Shown piece by piece: positions 44,501-52,357 of a DNA stretch of 64,000 nt. The notes under the pieces were generated by a model, which saw nothing but the letters and a program-made list of their open reading frames with translations, had not been told where the DNA came from and made no database searches. This stretch comes from an uncultured Lachnospiraceae bacterium. GTDB taxonomy: Bacteria > Bacillota > Clostridia > Lachnospirales > Lachnospiraceae. Location of the stretch: positions 48,747 to 112,746 of the forward strand of contig CAJUCN010000012.1 of the NCBI GenBank assembly GCA_910585005.1, in the 5' to 3' direction. Position 1 is the first letter of the stretch. Each line of letters starts with the position of its first letter. The position numbers and the translations under genes were made by a program.

Positions 44501-47026
44501 CCTTGTAAAGCCCAGTCTTATCTTATTGGCCGTAACCGGACTCGCCAGTTTGATCATATAGTACTTTCGCCCGTTTTCATCCGTTTTTTGCACCAATGAA
44601 AGATTCTGGGCTGCTGTCCCATCCGGGTGCTCCTTATCATAGTAGTAAACATAAGCTCCACTATACCAGCCAATATCTTCCACTTCCGCAAACGTAATAT
44701 AGCTCATCTCATAATAATCGTCCAAGGTAAACAAAAGCCCCTTCGTTGCTGCCGGATAGGCTGCCCCATCATCCCAGTCAAGCACCTGATAATAGGATGC
44801 CGCATCTTTATCCACTACCCCAAGGGCGCTCTTCCCATCTCCGTCCAATGCGCTGCCCGCCATAGAGCCTCTTCCATGGGTCACACTTTCAATATGGGCG
44901 CTTACCTTTCCTTTTCCGTTAGACTCATTGATCAGCTTATAATTCGGCATCTGTGCCGGTTTTAACGTGATCGTCCGTGCTTCCGAATGAATGGAGGGGT
45001 TGCTTTCCCCTAGTTCGTTAACACCCGTGACATAAATCTCATACCTTGTTTCATCTTTTAATCCTGAAATCACATGCCGGTTTTGATCTACCCCTGTAAT
45101 CTGGGTATAAGCATTTTCCCCTTCCGCCTTATAATATATATTATAGGAATCCGTATCTTCCATATTTTTCCATGTTAAACTGATACGGCAATACCCACCA
45201 ACCGCTTTCAAATTATCGGGCGGATCCGGCCTGCCAGAAACCACCGGGCTGACCCCTTTGCTGGCACAATAGCCGCTTTCCCAGGTACCGTTTAGGGACT
45301 GCACGCTGACTTCGTATGTTTCCCCGTTTTTTAGCCTTCCGCCCAAAAAGGATTTTACTTCCAACTGGTTGGAAGCCACACGCCGTTCTTCCGTCTGCCC
45401 ATTGTAACTGATCCTAACCTCATAACCGGTCACGTTAACCTGCTTGTTCCATGTAACGCTAAAGGACTTGTTCGCTCCTGTCAGATTCAGTCCATCCGGT
45501 ATGCTCATATCCGGTTCCGGAATCCTGTTTTCCATATCGTTTAAAAATTCCACCTGGGAAATTTCCGCCAGATTCTTATTGGACTTCATCCCTTTGATGC
45601 ACAGCGTTATCTTCTTTACCGCTATTTTGTCTCCCAGGCTAATGACAAGAACGCCGTCCCTGTCCTCTCCCGTTTTCCAGGTATCATCTTGTGCCATGCG
45701 GGCCACTGAGATTTCCGGAAACGCCTTCCCATTTTCGACCACATACGGAATTACTTCTCCATCTTCTGTTACCACCAACAGATTTCCACTTGCAATGGTA
45801 TCTTCCCCCATAGAAAACCGAATCTGCTCTACCTCTTGTGAACTCTCTTCATTACTTTCCAGATTAAACCCTATCTCTACCGGAGTATCCTCAGATATTA
45901 CTCCGTCTTTCCTTTGAAGTTTTACTGAACTGCCATTATCCCAAAGGAGATTTTCCGGATTTCCAATCACCTCTGTGATATCGGGATTCACATTGACCTG
46001 TACTGCACTAGGTGACACCCTGCTGGTCAAAGAAGCAGACGTATCTGCATTTTCGTCCAATCTTGCCTTGCTGTTTACAAAATGCTGCAGATCCACCAGA
46101 TCCGTCTGTCCATCCTTATTTAAGTCTGTAATGCCTGCGGTTCCATCGCTGATTGCCTGCATGATAATATCTTTATCTGCATCATCTAACCTGCCATCCC
46201 GGTTCACATCCCCAATCAGCATCGCTCCCGGGTGAGCCTGGCCTGGAGCATATGAAATACCATCTAACTCCACAAACCCAGTATAAATTTCCGCCCTTTT
46301 GATGTCTCCGGAAACCTCAATATCCTGCTCATAAGTAAGGAAACCAAATCCGGAATTTCCCTTTTCCGCTTCGGATATTTTTAAATGGTATGTTCCTGAT
46401 GACAGCCCGTCAAATGACACCGTATGCTTTTGGGAATTATTCCCAAGAACCACACTCTTAGAACCGCCTCCATTTTCCAATGTGACAGTCAATGAAATCC
46501 CGCTGCTCAGATCATCGCGTACTGGCAGTGGAAGCGCATTCATTAAAACTACCTCAATACCGCCGGTCACGCTGCCCGAAACCTTCTGTTCGTTCCAGCT
46601 CCCGTCATCTGCCGGTTCTTTTTCCTCTTCCTGCTCATCTTCTGTGTTCTTTTCCGCTCCATCTTCTGTCAGGGAATCTTTGGGGGAATTCTCATCTTCT
46701 TCCGGTTCCATATCAGGATCCTGGTCTTCCCCATCTTCCGGTTCTTCGTCTTCCGGTTCTTTTTCGTCTTCCGGATCAGAATCGTCATCAGAGTCTTCCT
46801 GATCTTCTGGCGTCTGTGTAGATGCAGGGTCTGGACTTGTATTAGAAAACACATTCCCCTCATCTTGCATTATCTTTTGTTCTTCGTCAGCCGTTTCATC
46901 GTCTGGATCTACATTTTCCTGCATTATCCCAGGTAAATCCGTTCCGCTCGTTTCTTCTGCCCGAACCGGAAGGATGCACGTTGCGATCAGACAAAATGCT
47001 ATCAGCCATGCCATCATCCGTTTCAT
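41534..47026 (-). CDS. Secreted M60-type zinc metallopeptidase with dockerin-like, FnIII and discoidin-like modules
   Basis: This is an 1830-residue secreted enzyme. A signal peptide ends near residue 23. Next come an Asp/Glu-rich low-complexity region (about 30-145), a beta domain, a dockerin-like pair of calcium loops at about 268-325 (GDVNRDGRLDDAD and TDLNKDGQTDLVD), two FnIII domains (about 510-690), a discoidin-like domain (about 692-855), and the M60/enhancin-type peptidase region (about 930-1340). The zinc motif is HEIGH at 1237-1241, in GWGISHEIGHNINQG. A third FnIII-like and another discoidin-like domain (about 1560-1672) complete it. M60 enzymes of gut bacteria cut mucin-type O-glycoproteins. 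It lacks an LPXTG motif, so surface attachment probably goes through the dockerin-like segment. Confidence 0.85.
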   Translation of the reverse strand: MKRMMAWLIAFCLIATCILPVRAEETSGTDLPGIMQENVDPDDETADEEQKIMQDEGNVFSNTSPDPASTQTPEDQEDSDDDSDPEDEKEPEDEEPEDGEDQDPDMEPEEDENSPKDSLTEDGAEKNTEDEQEEEKEPADDGSWNEQKVSGSVTGGIEVVLMNALPLPVRDDLSSGISLTVTLENGGGSKSVVLGNNSQKHTVSFDGLSSGTYHLKISEAEKGNSGFGFLTYEQDIEVSGDIKRAEIYTGFVELDGISYAPGQAHPGAMLIGDVNRDGRLDDADKDIIMQAISDGTAGITDLNKDGQTDLVDLQHFVNSKARLDENADTSASLTSRVSPSAVQVNVNPDITEVIGNPENLLWDNGSSVKLQRKDGVISEDTPVEIGFNLESNEESSQEVEQIRFSMGEDTIASGNLLVVTEDGEVIPYVVENGKAFPEISVARMAQDDTWKTGEDRDGVLVISLGDKIAVKKITLCIKGMKSNKNLAEISQVEFLNDMENRIPEPDMSIPDGLNLTGANKSFSVTWNKQVNVTGYEVRISYNGQTEERRVASNQLEVKSFLGGRLKNGETYEVSVQSLNGTWESGYCASKGVSPVVSGRPDPPDNLKAVGGYCRISLTWKNMEDTDSYNIYYKAEGENAYTQITGVDQNRHVISGLKDETRYEIYVTGVNELGESNPSIHSEARTITLKPAQMPNYKLINESNGKGKVSAHIESVTHGRGSMAGSALDGDGKSALGVVDKDAASYYQVLDWDDGAAYPAATKGLLFTLDDYYEMSYITFAEVEDIGWYSGAYVYYYDKEHPDGTAAQNLSLVQKTDENGRKYYMIKLASPVTANKIRLGFTRGNNYHNIIISEVNFYHYDSLEDDIFALYADDLHTSLQTDVTEVVIQELQNRLDTKDAKSGEYHPERTMLQRELDNARGLLSSDFQGVIEINAKITAAKDGHLGFSGLNAWQPLGVTAYEGEQLVVYVGHDQLKTGSNSALKLIATQYHAEAGAFASEIATLKVGRNEITIPAIQSLACEGGGALYVQYTGNNENDRYAVRVSGGAKEPILNLYGVSDAEIREERILAYVKELEEHVPALEEKHKIFHEAAGEGNKVNRDYEKQNCILGATDIMLDQMMLSVSAEQILAGLGKGSAQERAQKLDQSLQAMEKMMDLFYQHKGLSNDASAPATDRLPARHLNIRYMRMFAGAFMYAAGNHIGIEWGSVPGLSSAVPVEADENGRYQSGRYFGWGISHEIGHNINQGSYAIAEVTNNYFAQLTKSEDSNDTVRFKYDTVYEKVTSNTVGKPSNVFTHLAMYWQLHLAYDRGYNYKTYDTYEQQQAGLFYARVDSYSRDPSRAAGNLKLDGGSDQNIMRLACAAAQKDLTEFFMRWGLVPDEETIRYAGQFEKEERALYYLTDDARVYEIEHGTAGSIKGRDVVSSESTATVSSSIPNEVTVSIQSTADPDVVLGYEIARYHYEDGVPVRQVVGFSTDTTYVDHVATINNRVMTYEVRAVDQFGYYSNARKIGDVRISHDGSQDKSMWTVTTNMLSIADQAQEAVEEDPCTPEIVPAVSMVIDNDYKKDYEGKSAGGDAEILIQMNQALEVCGLKYTVKSGSPIGNYGIEVSVDGSTWTTVKEGSFEGGSGSQTVYFENADKDPWVCTYDAAYVRLRAKGQKEMCVAELDLLGPSGDSISFGVRENDTQGAVGLLSEDYAYEGDKKIPQGSLVFTGSYKGNPAYNVVVLYDDEGNIVGGVDEGNVLKAEQIILADVPENGLLGEVSDGIWIYWIEPDQIPDDLTGKNVRAQLYRVDNALTNEGQRLVSDTMPIRIPETLESITLKNNTQESQ

Positions 47027-47064
47027 ACATCTTCTCCTTTTCTTGCGTTATTTTCTATTCCTTC

Positions 47065-47640
47065 CTATTTACAGATCATTTGTTCCTTGATCATTTGTAA
47101 CTGATTTTTCAGCTCTTCCGGTGTGATTTCTGTTCCCGTAATTCCGAAAACCGCAAACATTGCCGATACTGCCCGTATCTTGGGATGATCCAGGGATAAC
47201 TCTCCCGTTTCATTCCCCTCTTCTAAAAGCGTTTCCAGATCTTTGGTGTGCCTGTAAAAACTTTTTAAACGCATTTGATCTAAAAGAAACCGTATTTCTT
47301 CCGGTTCTTTCCCATACTGTCCTGCCCGGAACTCTGCCTTTTGAACATATGCTTCACACAGCGCAAAAATCTCGTCAATTCGCTCCATAACAGGTATTTC
47401 ATGCTTTGCCACAAGCTCTGTCAACAAGAGAACCCACTGACTGCCCTCCTCTTCTAGTACCGCTTCCACCAATGACTCTTTACTTTTATAGTGGTACAAA
47501 ATGGTTCCCCGGACGACCCCTTCTTCTTTGGCAATGTCATCAATTGTTGCTCCCTGAAACCCTTTTTCCAAAAAGACCTTTCGGGCAGACTTTAGGATCT
47601 GCTGTCTGCGTAATTTGGTATCATTGATTCTTTTTGGCAT
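47065..47640 (-). CDS. TetR-family regulator of the M60 peptidase operon
   Basis: This is a 191-residue repressor. The N-terminal helix-turn-helix is ATIDDIAKEEGVVRGTILYHYKSKESL and the rest is an all-helical ligand and dimer domain that shows no specific family. The ATG follows AAGGAAGGGG. It is the first gene before the peptidase (38-base gap) and the cohesin-like gene. A perfect inverted repeat over its own promoter suggests autoregulation of the whole unit. The ligand is not known. Confidence 0.9.
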   Translation of the reverse strand: MPKRINDTKLRRQQILKSARKVFLEKGFQGATIDDIAKEEGVVRGTILYHYKSKESLVEAVLEEEGSQWVLLLTELVAKHEIPVMERIDEIFALCEAYVQKAEFRAGQYGKEPEEIRFLLDQMRLKSFYRHTKDLETLLEEGNETGELSLDHPKIRAVSAMFAVFGITGTEITPEELKNQLQMIKEQMICK

Positions 47641-47678
47641 AACAACCCCTTCCTTTGCAGCCTTCTACTGCTGATTTT

Positions 47679-47710
47679 ATTATAATCCTTATTGACTTTT
47701 TGTCAATAAG
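47679..47710 (-). promoter_or_regulatory. TetR-M60 operon promoter with perfect palindromic operator
   Basis: TTGACA (47701-47706) and TATAAT (47679-47684) on the minus strand have a 16-base spacer. The inverted repeat CTTATTGAC-N5-GTCAATAAG (47688-47710) has nine-base perfect arms covering the -35 box and most of the spacer. This is the placement expected of an autorepressing TetR operator. Confidence 0.8.
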
Positions 47711-47763
47711 AGTACAACAAAGTTTTTAAGCCTCCTGTTTCCGACTTAATCAGAGCAAGAAAA

Positions 47764-47805
47764 GAGCTGATAATTTGTAAATATTTTCACAAATTATCAG
47801 CTCTG
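47764..47805 (-). terminator. Terminator of the hemerythrin-receiver gene
   Basis: AGAGCTGATAATTTGT and ACAAATTATCAGCTCT are perfect 16-base arms with a 10-base AT loop. TTTTCTTG follows on the minus strand. It lies about 50 bases after the stop codon of the hemerythrin gene. Confidence 0.85.
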
Positions 47806-47853
47806 CATTTTACCGTTTCCTGACAGCCTCAATGATTTACAATTGTTTCTTCG

Positions 47854-49221
47854 TTACGCATTTGCGCCGCTCCTCTTTTCAAAAAAGCTGTCAATGTTCT
47901 CTTTGATTTCATTAGGTTTTAAATATTTTAACAAATATCCTGCCGGTCGCAGGGACATAACTTTTTTAACACTCTCCGGATCCCCTCTGCCAGTCAAGAA
48001 AATGACAGGAATATCATCAAACGAATTATCGGAACGGAGCATCTCCAAAGTCTGCCTGCCATCGCAAACCGGCATTTCATAATCGAGAAGCACCAGATCC
48101 GGCTTGTTTAAAGTAATGGCCCGGATTGCCGCCACACCGGAATCCACCAATGATACCTCATAATCCTTCCCTAACAGCTCCTTCATAGCCTGCCGTATTG
48201 TCATGGAATCATCCACCAAAAGAATCTTTTTCTTCGGGTTTGTTTCTTCCTGCTTTTCTCTCTTCATCAGATATTTTTCAACTTCCGACATGGCATTTTC
48301 TGCTTCAATCGGTGTTCCCACACCACTTTCCAGTAAGTGGGGGGCAATCATACAGTAAGAAAAATACCCGCCGCCTGTATTAAACAAAAGGCTTACCTGA
48401 AGTTTTTCCTTCTCGATCACCTTTTGGAATTGTTCATAGGATAACAGTTTTTCTGCCTTTAGTTCATACTCTTCCATAGACGGAAAGCACTCCATAACTC
48501 GCCCTACAAACTGCCTTGCCGTATACCTGGCGGCATGTATCAGCATACTGTCTAACTTGTTCGACTGGATTCCCATGGCTTTTCCCACTGTATTGATCAA
48601 CAATTTCTCCTCAAAAACCATAAAGACCTGCCGACGCTTTTTATCATGCTCCCTTCCGTAAACTAAGTAATAATATACTCCCTTTCCGAACCGCTCACCG
48701 CTATAGGAATCGCTTACCACCTGTGACTCTAAATGGAACATATCAAACACAAGTTCCGCGATCACCTTCTTCATAGCTGCAAGTTCCTCACCCGGCAGAA
48801 GGCTTTCCCATTTTCTTATGCTCTTTCCCGTGATAGAAAGATCCTCTGACAGCGTATGTCCGATCAGCCACCCGGCGCATACGCCTAAAAAATGGTCTAC
48901 TGCATCCGGAGCATAATTCGTCTCTTCCAGCTCCTGCTCCAACGCCGGAAGCGTGTTTTCCCTAAAGCTCCTATGTATATGGCTGTGCTGTTCAAGCCCT
49001 TCGTAACCAATAGACTCCATGTAAGCTTCTTCATCTGCAAAATGCTTCATGGCATGCCCTTTAAAATATTTAACACCTTCCTGACATGCAAACTGGCCGT
49101 TTGCATCTTCCTTATTGAGAGCAAATAACTTATTGATGACCTTAAAGAGCCGCTGATGTTCTTTATCAATAATTTCTACCCCGATATTATATTCTTGGCG
49201 CCACACAAACTGGGTATCCAT
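47854..49221 (-). CDS. Hemerythrin - unknown (CheX-like?) domain - receiver fusion protein
   Basis: This is a soluble protein of 455 residues. The bacteriohemerythrin domain (about 1-135) has the iron-ligand pattern: His in IIDKEHQRLF, HAMKHFADEE, QHSHIHRSF and HTLSEDL. A middle domain (about 150-310), with YTARQFVGRVMECFPSMEEY, is unassigned but recalls CheX-type phosphatase domains. A C-terminal receiver (about 330-450) has ILLVDDS, phospho-Asp in LVLLDYEMPV and FLTGRG. ATG 49221 follows AAAGGAGGATTTTGT; the frame opens 26 codons earlier. Oxygen or nitric oxide sensing coupled to a phosphorelay is likely. No partner kinase is adjacent. Confidence 0.82.
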   Translation of the reverse strand: MDTQFVWRQEYNIGVEIIDKEHQRLFKVINKLFALNKEDANGQFACQEGVKYFKGHAMKHFADEEAYMESIGYEGLEQHSHIHRSFRENTLPALEQELEETNYAPDAVDHFLGVCAGWLIGHTLSEDLSITGKSIRKWESLLPGEELAAMKKVIAELVFDMFHLESQVVSDSYSGERFGKGVYYYLVYGREHDKKRRQVFMVFEEKLLINTVGKAMGIQSNKLDSMLIHAARYTARQFVGRVMECFPSMEEYELKAEKLLSYEQFQKVIEKEKLQVSLLFNTGGGYFSYCMIAPHLLESGVGTPIEAENAMSEVEKYLMKREKQEETNPKKKILLVDDSMTIRQAMKELLGKDYEVSLVDSGVAAIRAITLNKPDLVLLDYEMPVCDGRQTLEMLRSDNSFDDIPVIFLTGRGDPESVKKVMSLRPAGYLLKYLKPNEIKENIDSFFEKRSGANA

Positions 49222-49282
49222 ACAAAATCCTCCTTTACTTTTCATTTCTCTGCAAACTTTTGCACAAAATATTTTCACACTT

Positions 49283-49312
49283 ATTATATAGCACAGCACG
49301 CCGGCAATGCAA
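49283..49312 (-). promoter_or_regulatory. Promoter of the hemerythrin-receiver gene
   Basis: TTGCAT (49307-49312) and TATAAT (49283-49288) on the minus strand have an 18-base spacer. The leader is about 55 bases. Confidence 0.6.
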
Positions 49313-49361
49313 TCTCTTTTGTTTAAACTTTTTAGACAGCCAAAAAGTATTTACTTTTAAT

Positions 49362-49399
49362 AAGCAAGAGCCGGAAATCAATGACTCCGGCCCTTGCTT
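49362..49399 (-). terminator. Terminator hairpin after the sugar-binding lipoprotein gene
   Basis: AAGCAAGGGCCGGA pairs with TCCGGCTCTTGCTT with a single mismatch and a 10-base loop, about 30 bases after the stop codon. On the minus strand only TTATTAAAAG follows, so it may be leaky. Confidence 0.65.
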
Positions 49400-49428
49400 T
49401 AGGATGAGAACTTTATGATAATAACTGT

Positions 49429-51219
49429 TTACTGCGCTGCTTTTCTTGCGTCGATAACAGGCTGATACTTCTCGGTATCAAATGCAACAAGGTCATTCCA
49501 ACCAAAACCTTCAAGCTGGGAAACCATATCATCCCAAAGAGCGTCAAATGCAGCTTCATCAGCGGCAAAAATTGCTTTCCAAGATGTATCGCATACGATG
49601 GTCTTGCACTGGCTGCGGATCAAGCCGATATCTGTAGTGTCAATAGCCAGTGACATGTTAATACTGGGAACAGGACTCATCATACCGCTGTTCTTTAAGT
49701 ATTCCACTTCATTCTGTGCCCCGTATTTTTCTCTCCATTCTTTGGTCGTCTTGGTATTGTTCTTCTCAAGATAAGAAGCCCAAAGATCCGGAACAAACGT
49801 CTCACCGGTTACCGGATTCATCTCAATACTTGCAACAATCCACTGGTTCACCTGGTTATTACCGTCTGTCCAGTTTCCGCCACCCTGGTCTTCAGGAATC
49901 ATGATCTCAGAGGTGAATCTGTTGTAGCCGTCTTCCGTCAAAGTATATTTACCATCATCATTTACTGTATAAATCAGGCCTTCGGTTCCTGCATGCTGTA
50001 TGGTCAGCCCTTCCGGAGATGCTAACCAATCAAGGAATTCCAAAATGCGGGCTTTATTTTCTTCACTTACCTGTGCGCCAACGCCAAATACACGGCCGCT
50101 TCCATAATAGTAATCAGAGGTCTGGAATACTTTCATGTCTTTCAGAGGCATTCCCATGTAGTTTGCGCCCTTCTCACCGATTTCAGGGGAGTTGGTAAAG
50201 CCCTGCATCCAGTTGTTCCATACCAGATAGGTTCTTTTTTGTTTCATTTTATCACATGCAGAATTCCAATCCTGGGTTGCAGAGTCAGGATCAACGATCC
50301 CTAACTGGTTTGCCTTAAAGAAGAATTTCAGCATCTTGTAGTATGCGCCGTTCTTATCCGTCAACGGTACAATGGAATGATCCTCGCCGATCAAAACAGA
50401 ACCGTTTACTTCCTGCCCATACCATTTGGTAAGCTGGTTTACATTTTCAATGGATGTGCTATCCCAGTCTTTCCATAACGTCATACCGTAAGCCTTGTCT
50501 CCAGCTTCATTGGTAGGATGCGCTTTCTGCATTTCTGCAAGGGCATTTAACAGATCGTCTAAATTATTCAGGTCAGGCTTGCCAAGTTCAGAATAGAAAT
50601 CCCATGGAATCCTGGGCATGGAAGATACGGTTTCTGACATATATTCAGTAGGTCCATTGGAGTTCATCTCTGTGGGAATCGCCCAAATGCCATCGCCAAT
50701 GCCTGCATTGAATTTCTCAATCTGTTCCCAATATTTCATCAGATTGGGGTAATTCTTAATATCGGCGCTGATATCTGCAACCAGCCCAACATCAACACAT
50801 TCCAACATATCCGCATTATCCAAAAGAATAATATCTCCCAGATTTCCTGCAGCAGTCCTGGTCTGATACAAAGCTTCCCCATCGCCTGATACCTGGGGCG
50901 CAATGATATTCAGCACCAGATTAAACTTATCCTTTAAAATCTTGCCATACCAGCCAGTCTGAAGTCCCTGGTAATTAGCTGCCACATCATAAACCTCTAA
51001 TGTTAACTCCTGGTCATGGGAAACTGCAGGCGCTGCCGGAGCTTCTCCGGATGCCTCTTCTTCTGCCCCATCGTCTGCTTCCGGCGCTGCCGGGGCTTCC
51101 TGGTTCCCGCCGTCGTTCGTTGCCGGCGTCTCCTGCTTGCCACCGTTTCCGCAGCCGCTAAGAACCATGGATGCCGTTAATACGGTAGCCAGTATTGTTG
51201 CTATAACACGCTTTTTCAT
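49429..51219 (-). CDS. Sugar-binding lipoprotein of an LplA-type ABC importer
   Basis: This is a 596-residue extracellular solute-binding lipoprotein of the large (CUT1, LplA/YtcQ) type. The signal peptide ends in lipobox LSGC with Cys23, then a 45-residue linker of Ala, Glu, Gly and Pro. The binding domain shows TLEVYDVAANYQG, GNLGDIILLDNAD and the late YGAQNEVEYLKNSGMMSPVP. These large proteins usually bind complex oligosaccharides. The ATG follows AAGGAGG. It is the last gene of permease-permease-lipoprotein; the ATPase must come from elsewhere, as is common in this class (shared MsmK type). Confidence 0.9.
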   Translation of the reverse strand: MKKRVIATILATVLTASMVLSGCGNGGKQETPATNDGGNQEAPAAPEADDGAEEEASGEAPAAPAVSHDQELTLEVYDVAANYQGLQTGWYGKILKDKFNLVLNIIAPQVSGDGEALYQTRTAAGNLGDIILLDNADMLECVDVGLVADISADIKNYPNLMKYWEQIEKFNAGIGDGIWAIPTEMNSNGPTEYMSETVSSMPRIPWDFYSELGKPDLNNLDDLLNALAEMQKAHPTNEAGDKAYGMTLWKDWDSTSIENVNQLTKWYGQEVNGSVLIGEDHSIVPLTDKNGAYYKMLKFFFKANQLGIVDPDSATQDWNSACDKMKQKRTYLVWNNWMQGFTNSPEIGEKGANYMGMPLKDMKVFQTSDYYYGSGRVFGVGAQVSEENKARILEFLDWLASPEGLTIQHAGTEGLIYTVNDDGKYTLTEDGYNRFTSEIMIPEDQGGGNWTDGNNQVNQWIVASIEMNPVTGETFVPDLWASYLEKNNTKTTKEWREKYGAQNEVEYLKNSGMMSPVPSINMSLAIDTTDIGLIRSQCKTIVCDTSWKAIFAADEAAFDALWDDMVSQLEGFGWNDLVAFDTEKYQPVIDARKAAQ

Positions 51220-51250
51220 ATCTTACCTCCTTAAGATTGTTTATAAACAG

Positions 51251-51325
51251 GGGAAAGGATCTCCTTTCCCTTATTATCAAGATGCCTGCAGGGAAGTTTC
51301 TTCCAGGGCAGCCATCCGGCTGCCC
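51251..51325 (-). terminator. Two hairpins between the permease and binding-protein genes
   Basis: GGGCAGCC-N4-GGCTGCCC (51306-51325) and GGGAAAGGA-N2-TCCTTTCCC (51251-51270) are both perfect. Neither has a T run on the minus strand. In this position they may protect the downstream binding-protein mRNA and separate its level from that of the permeases. Confidence 0.5.
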
Positions 51326-51347
51326 CATAACACTAACTCCCCTTGCT

Positions 51348-52271
51348 TTATCCCTTCACTGCTCCGATCATGATTCCCTTCACGAAATACTTTTGGAAGA
51401 AAGGGTACACCATCATGATGGGCAGCACCACGATCACAGTAATTGTCATACGAATACTGGTAGCTGTCTGGGTCGTCGCCGCTGCTGCCGCCAAAGAACT
51501 GGAACTGCTGGTATTCGCAAGCGCAGACAGAGAACTTGCCTGGTTCAAATACTGATACAGCACAAACTGTAATGGATAAAGCTTTGTGTCTGTAACCAAT
51601 AACAATGTATCTTGGAAAGCATTCCACTGGTTTACCGCCGCAAAAATCGCAACCGTAGCCATAATCGGTTTAATAACCGGGATCATCACTTTGAAAAAAA
51701 CTGTCATGATACCTGCACCGTCAATTTCCGCCGCTTCCTGTAATTCTTTAGGAATAGACTCTACAAAAGTCTTCGTCAGTACAATATGGAAGGGCGATAC
51801 AATGGCCGGAAGCACATATCCCCAAAAATTGTTGGTCAAATGCATATTTTTCATCACCAGAAACCAAGGAATGATCCCTGCGTTAAAGTACATCGTAGCA
51901 ATAATCAGACGATACCAGACTTTTCTGTGCCACATCTTATTTTGCGTAAACATGAATCCTAAAAATGCAGAAGCGCTAACGGTAGCCACCGTGCCTAAAG
52001 CCGTTCTCATAACAGAAATCTTAGCCGCCTGGAACAACCCGTCTATGGCAAGGGCGCTGCTATAGTTTTTCAGATGGATCCCTTGAGGCCAAAACAAAAT
52101 CACACCTCTGGAACTTAAATCGTTGGCGCTGATCGTATTGATAAATATGTAATAAAACGGATACAAACACAAAAGCGCGCATATGGAAAAAATCACATAA
52201 CAGATGATACTGACCATCCGGTCTCCGACCCCCTGGTGCATCCTGCTCTTCTTTACAATCTCCTTACTCAT
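51348..52271 (-). CDS. Sugar ABC transporter permease (LplC/YtcP type)
   Basis: This is an inner-membrane permease of about 307 residues with six helices. The cytoplasmic EAA loop QEAAEIDGAGIMTVFFKVMIPVIKP, which contacts the ATPase, is clear. An odd Ser/Ala-rich patch (ANTSSSSSLAAAAATTQT) lies in the loop before the last helix. The ATG at 52271 (MSKEIVKKSRMHQG) is chosen because the longer frame would need a TTG start. It follows the LplB-type permease gene by 86 bases. Confidence 0.87.
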   Translation of the reverse strand: MSKEIVKKSRMHQGVGDRMVSIICYVIFSICALLCLYPFYYIFINTISANDLSSRGVILFWPQGIHLKNYSSALAIDGLFQAAKISVMRTALGTVATVSASAFLGFMFTQNKMWHRKVWYRLIIATMYFNAGIIPWFLVMKNMHLTNNFWGYVLPAIVSPFHIVLTKTFVESIPKELQEAAEIDGAGIMTVFFKVMIPVIKPIMATVAIFAAVNQWNAFQDTLLLVTDTKLYPLQFVLYQYLNQASSLSALANTSSSSSLAAAAATTQTATSIRMTITVIVVLPIMMVYPFFQKYFVKGIMIGAVKG

Positions 52272-52357
52272 GAAACACCCATGCCTTTCCGTACCCCGCC
52301 GCCTTTTGGCCACAGGCACTTGATTTGTTTTCCACAATTTCTTCTATCATTTCAGCC

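Noticed and set aside
46482..46821. Ser/Phe-rich plus-strand frames opposite the acidic part of the M60 gene
   Set aside because: They are the reverse complement of the Asp/Glu repeat codons and carry no start signal.
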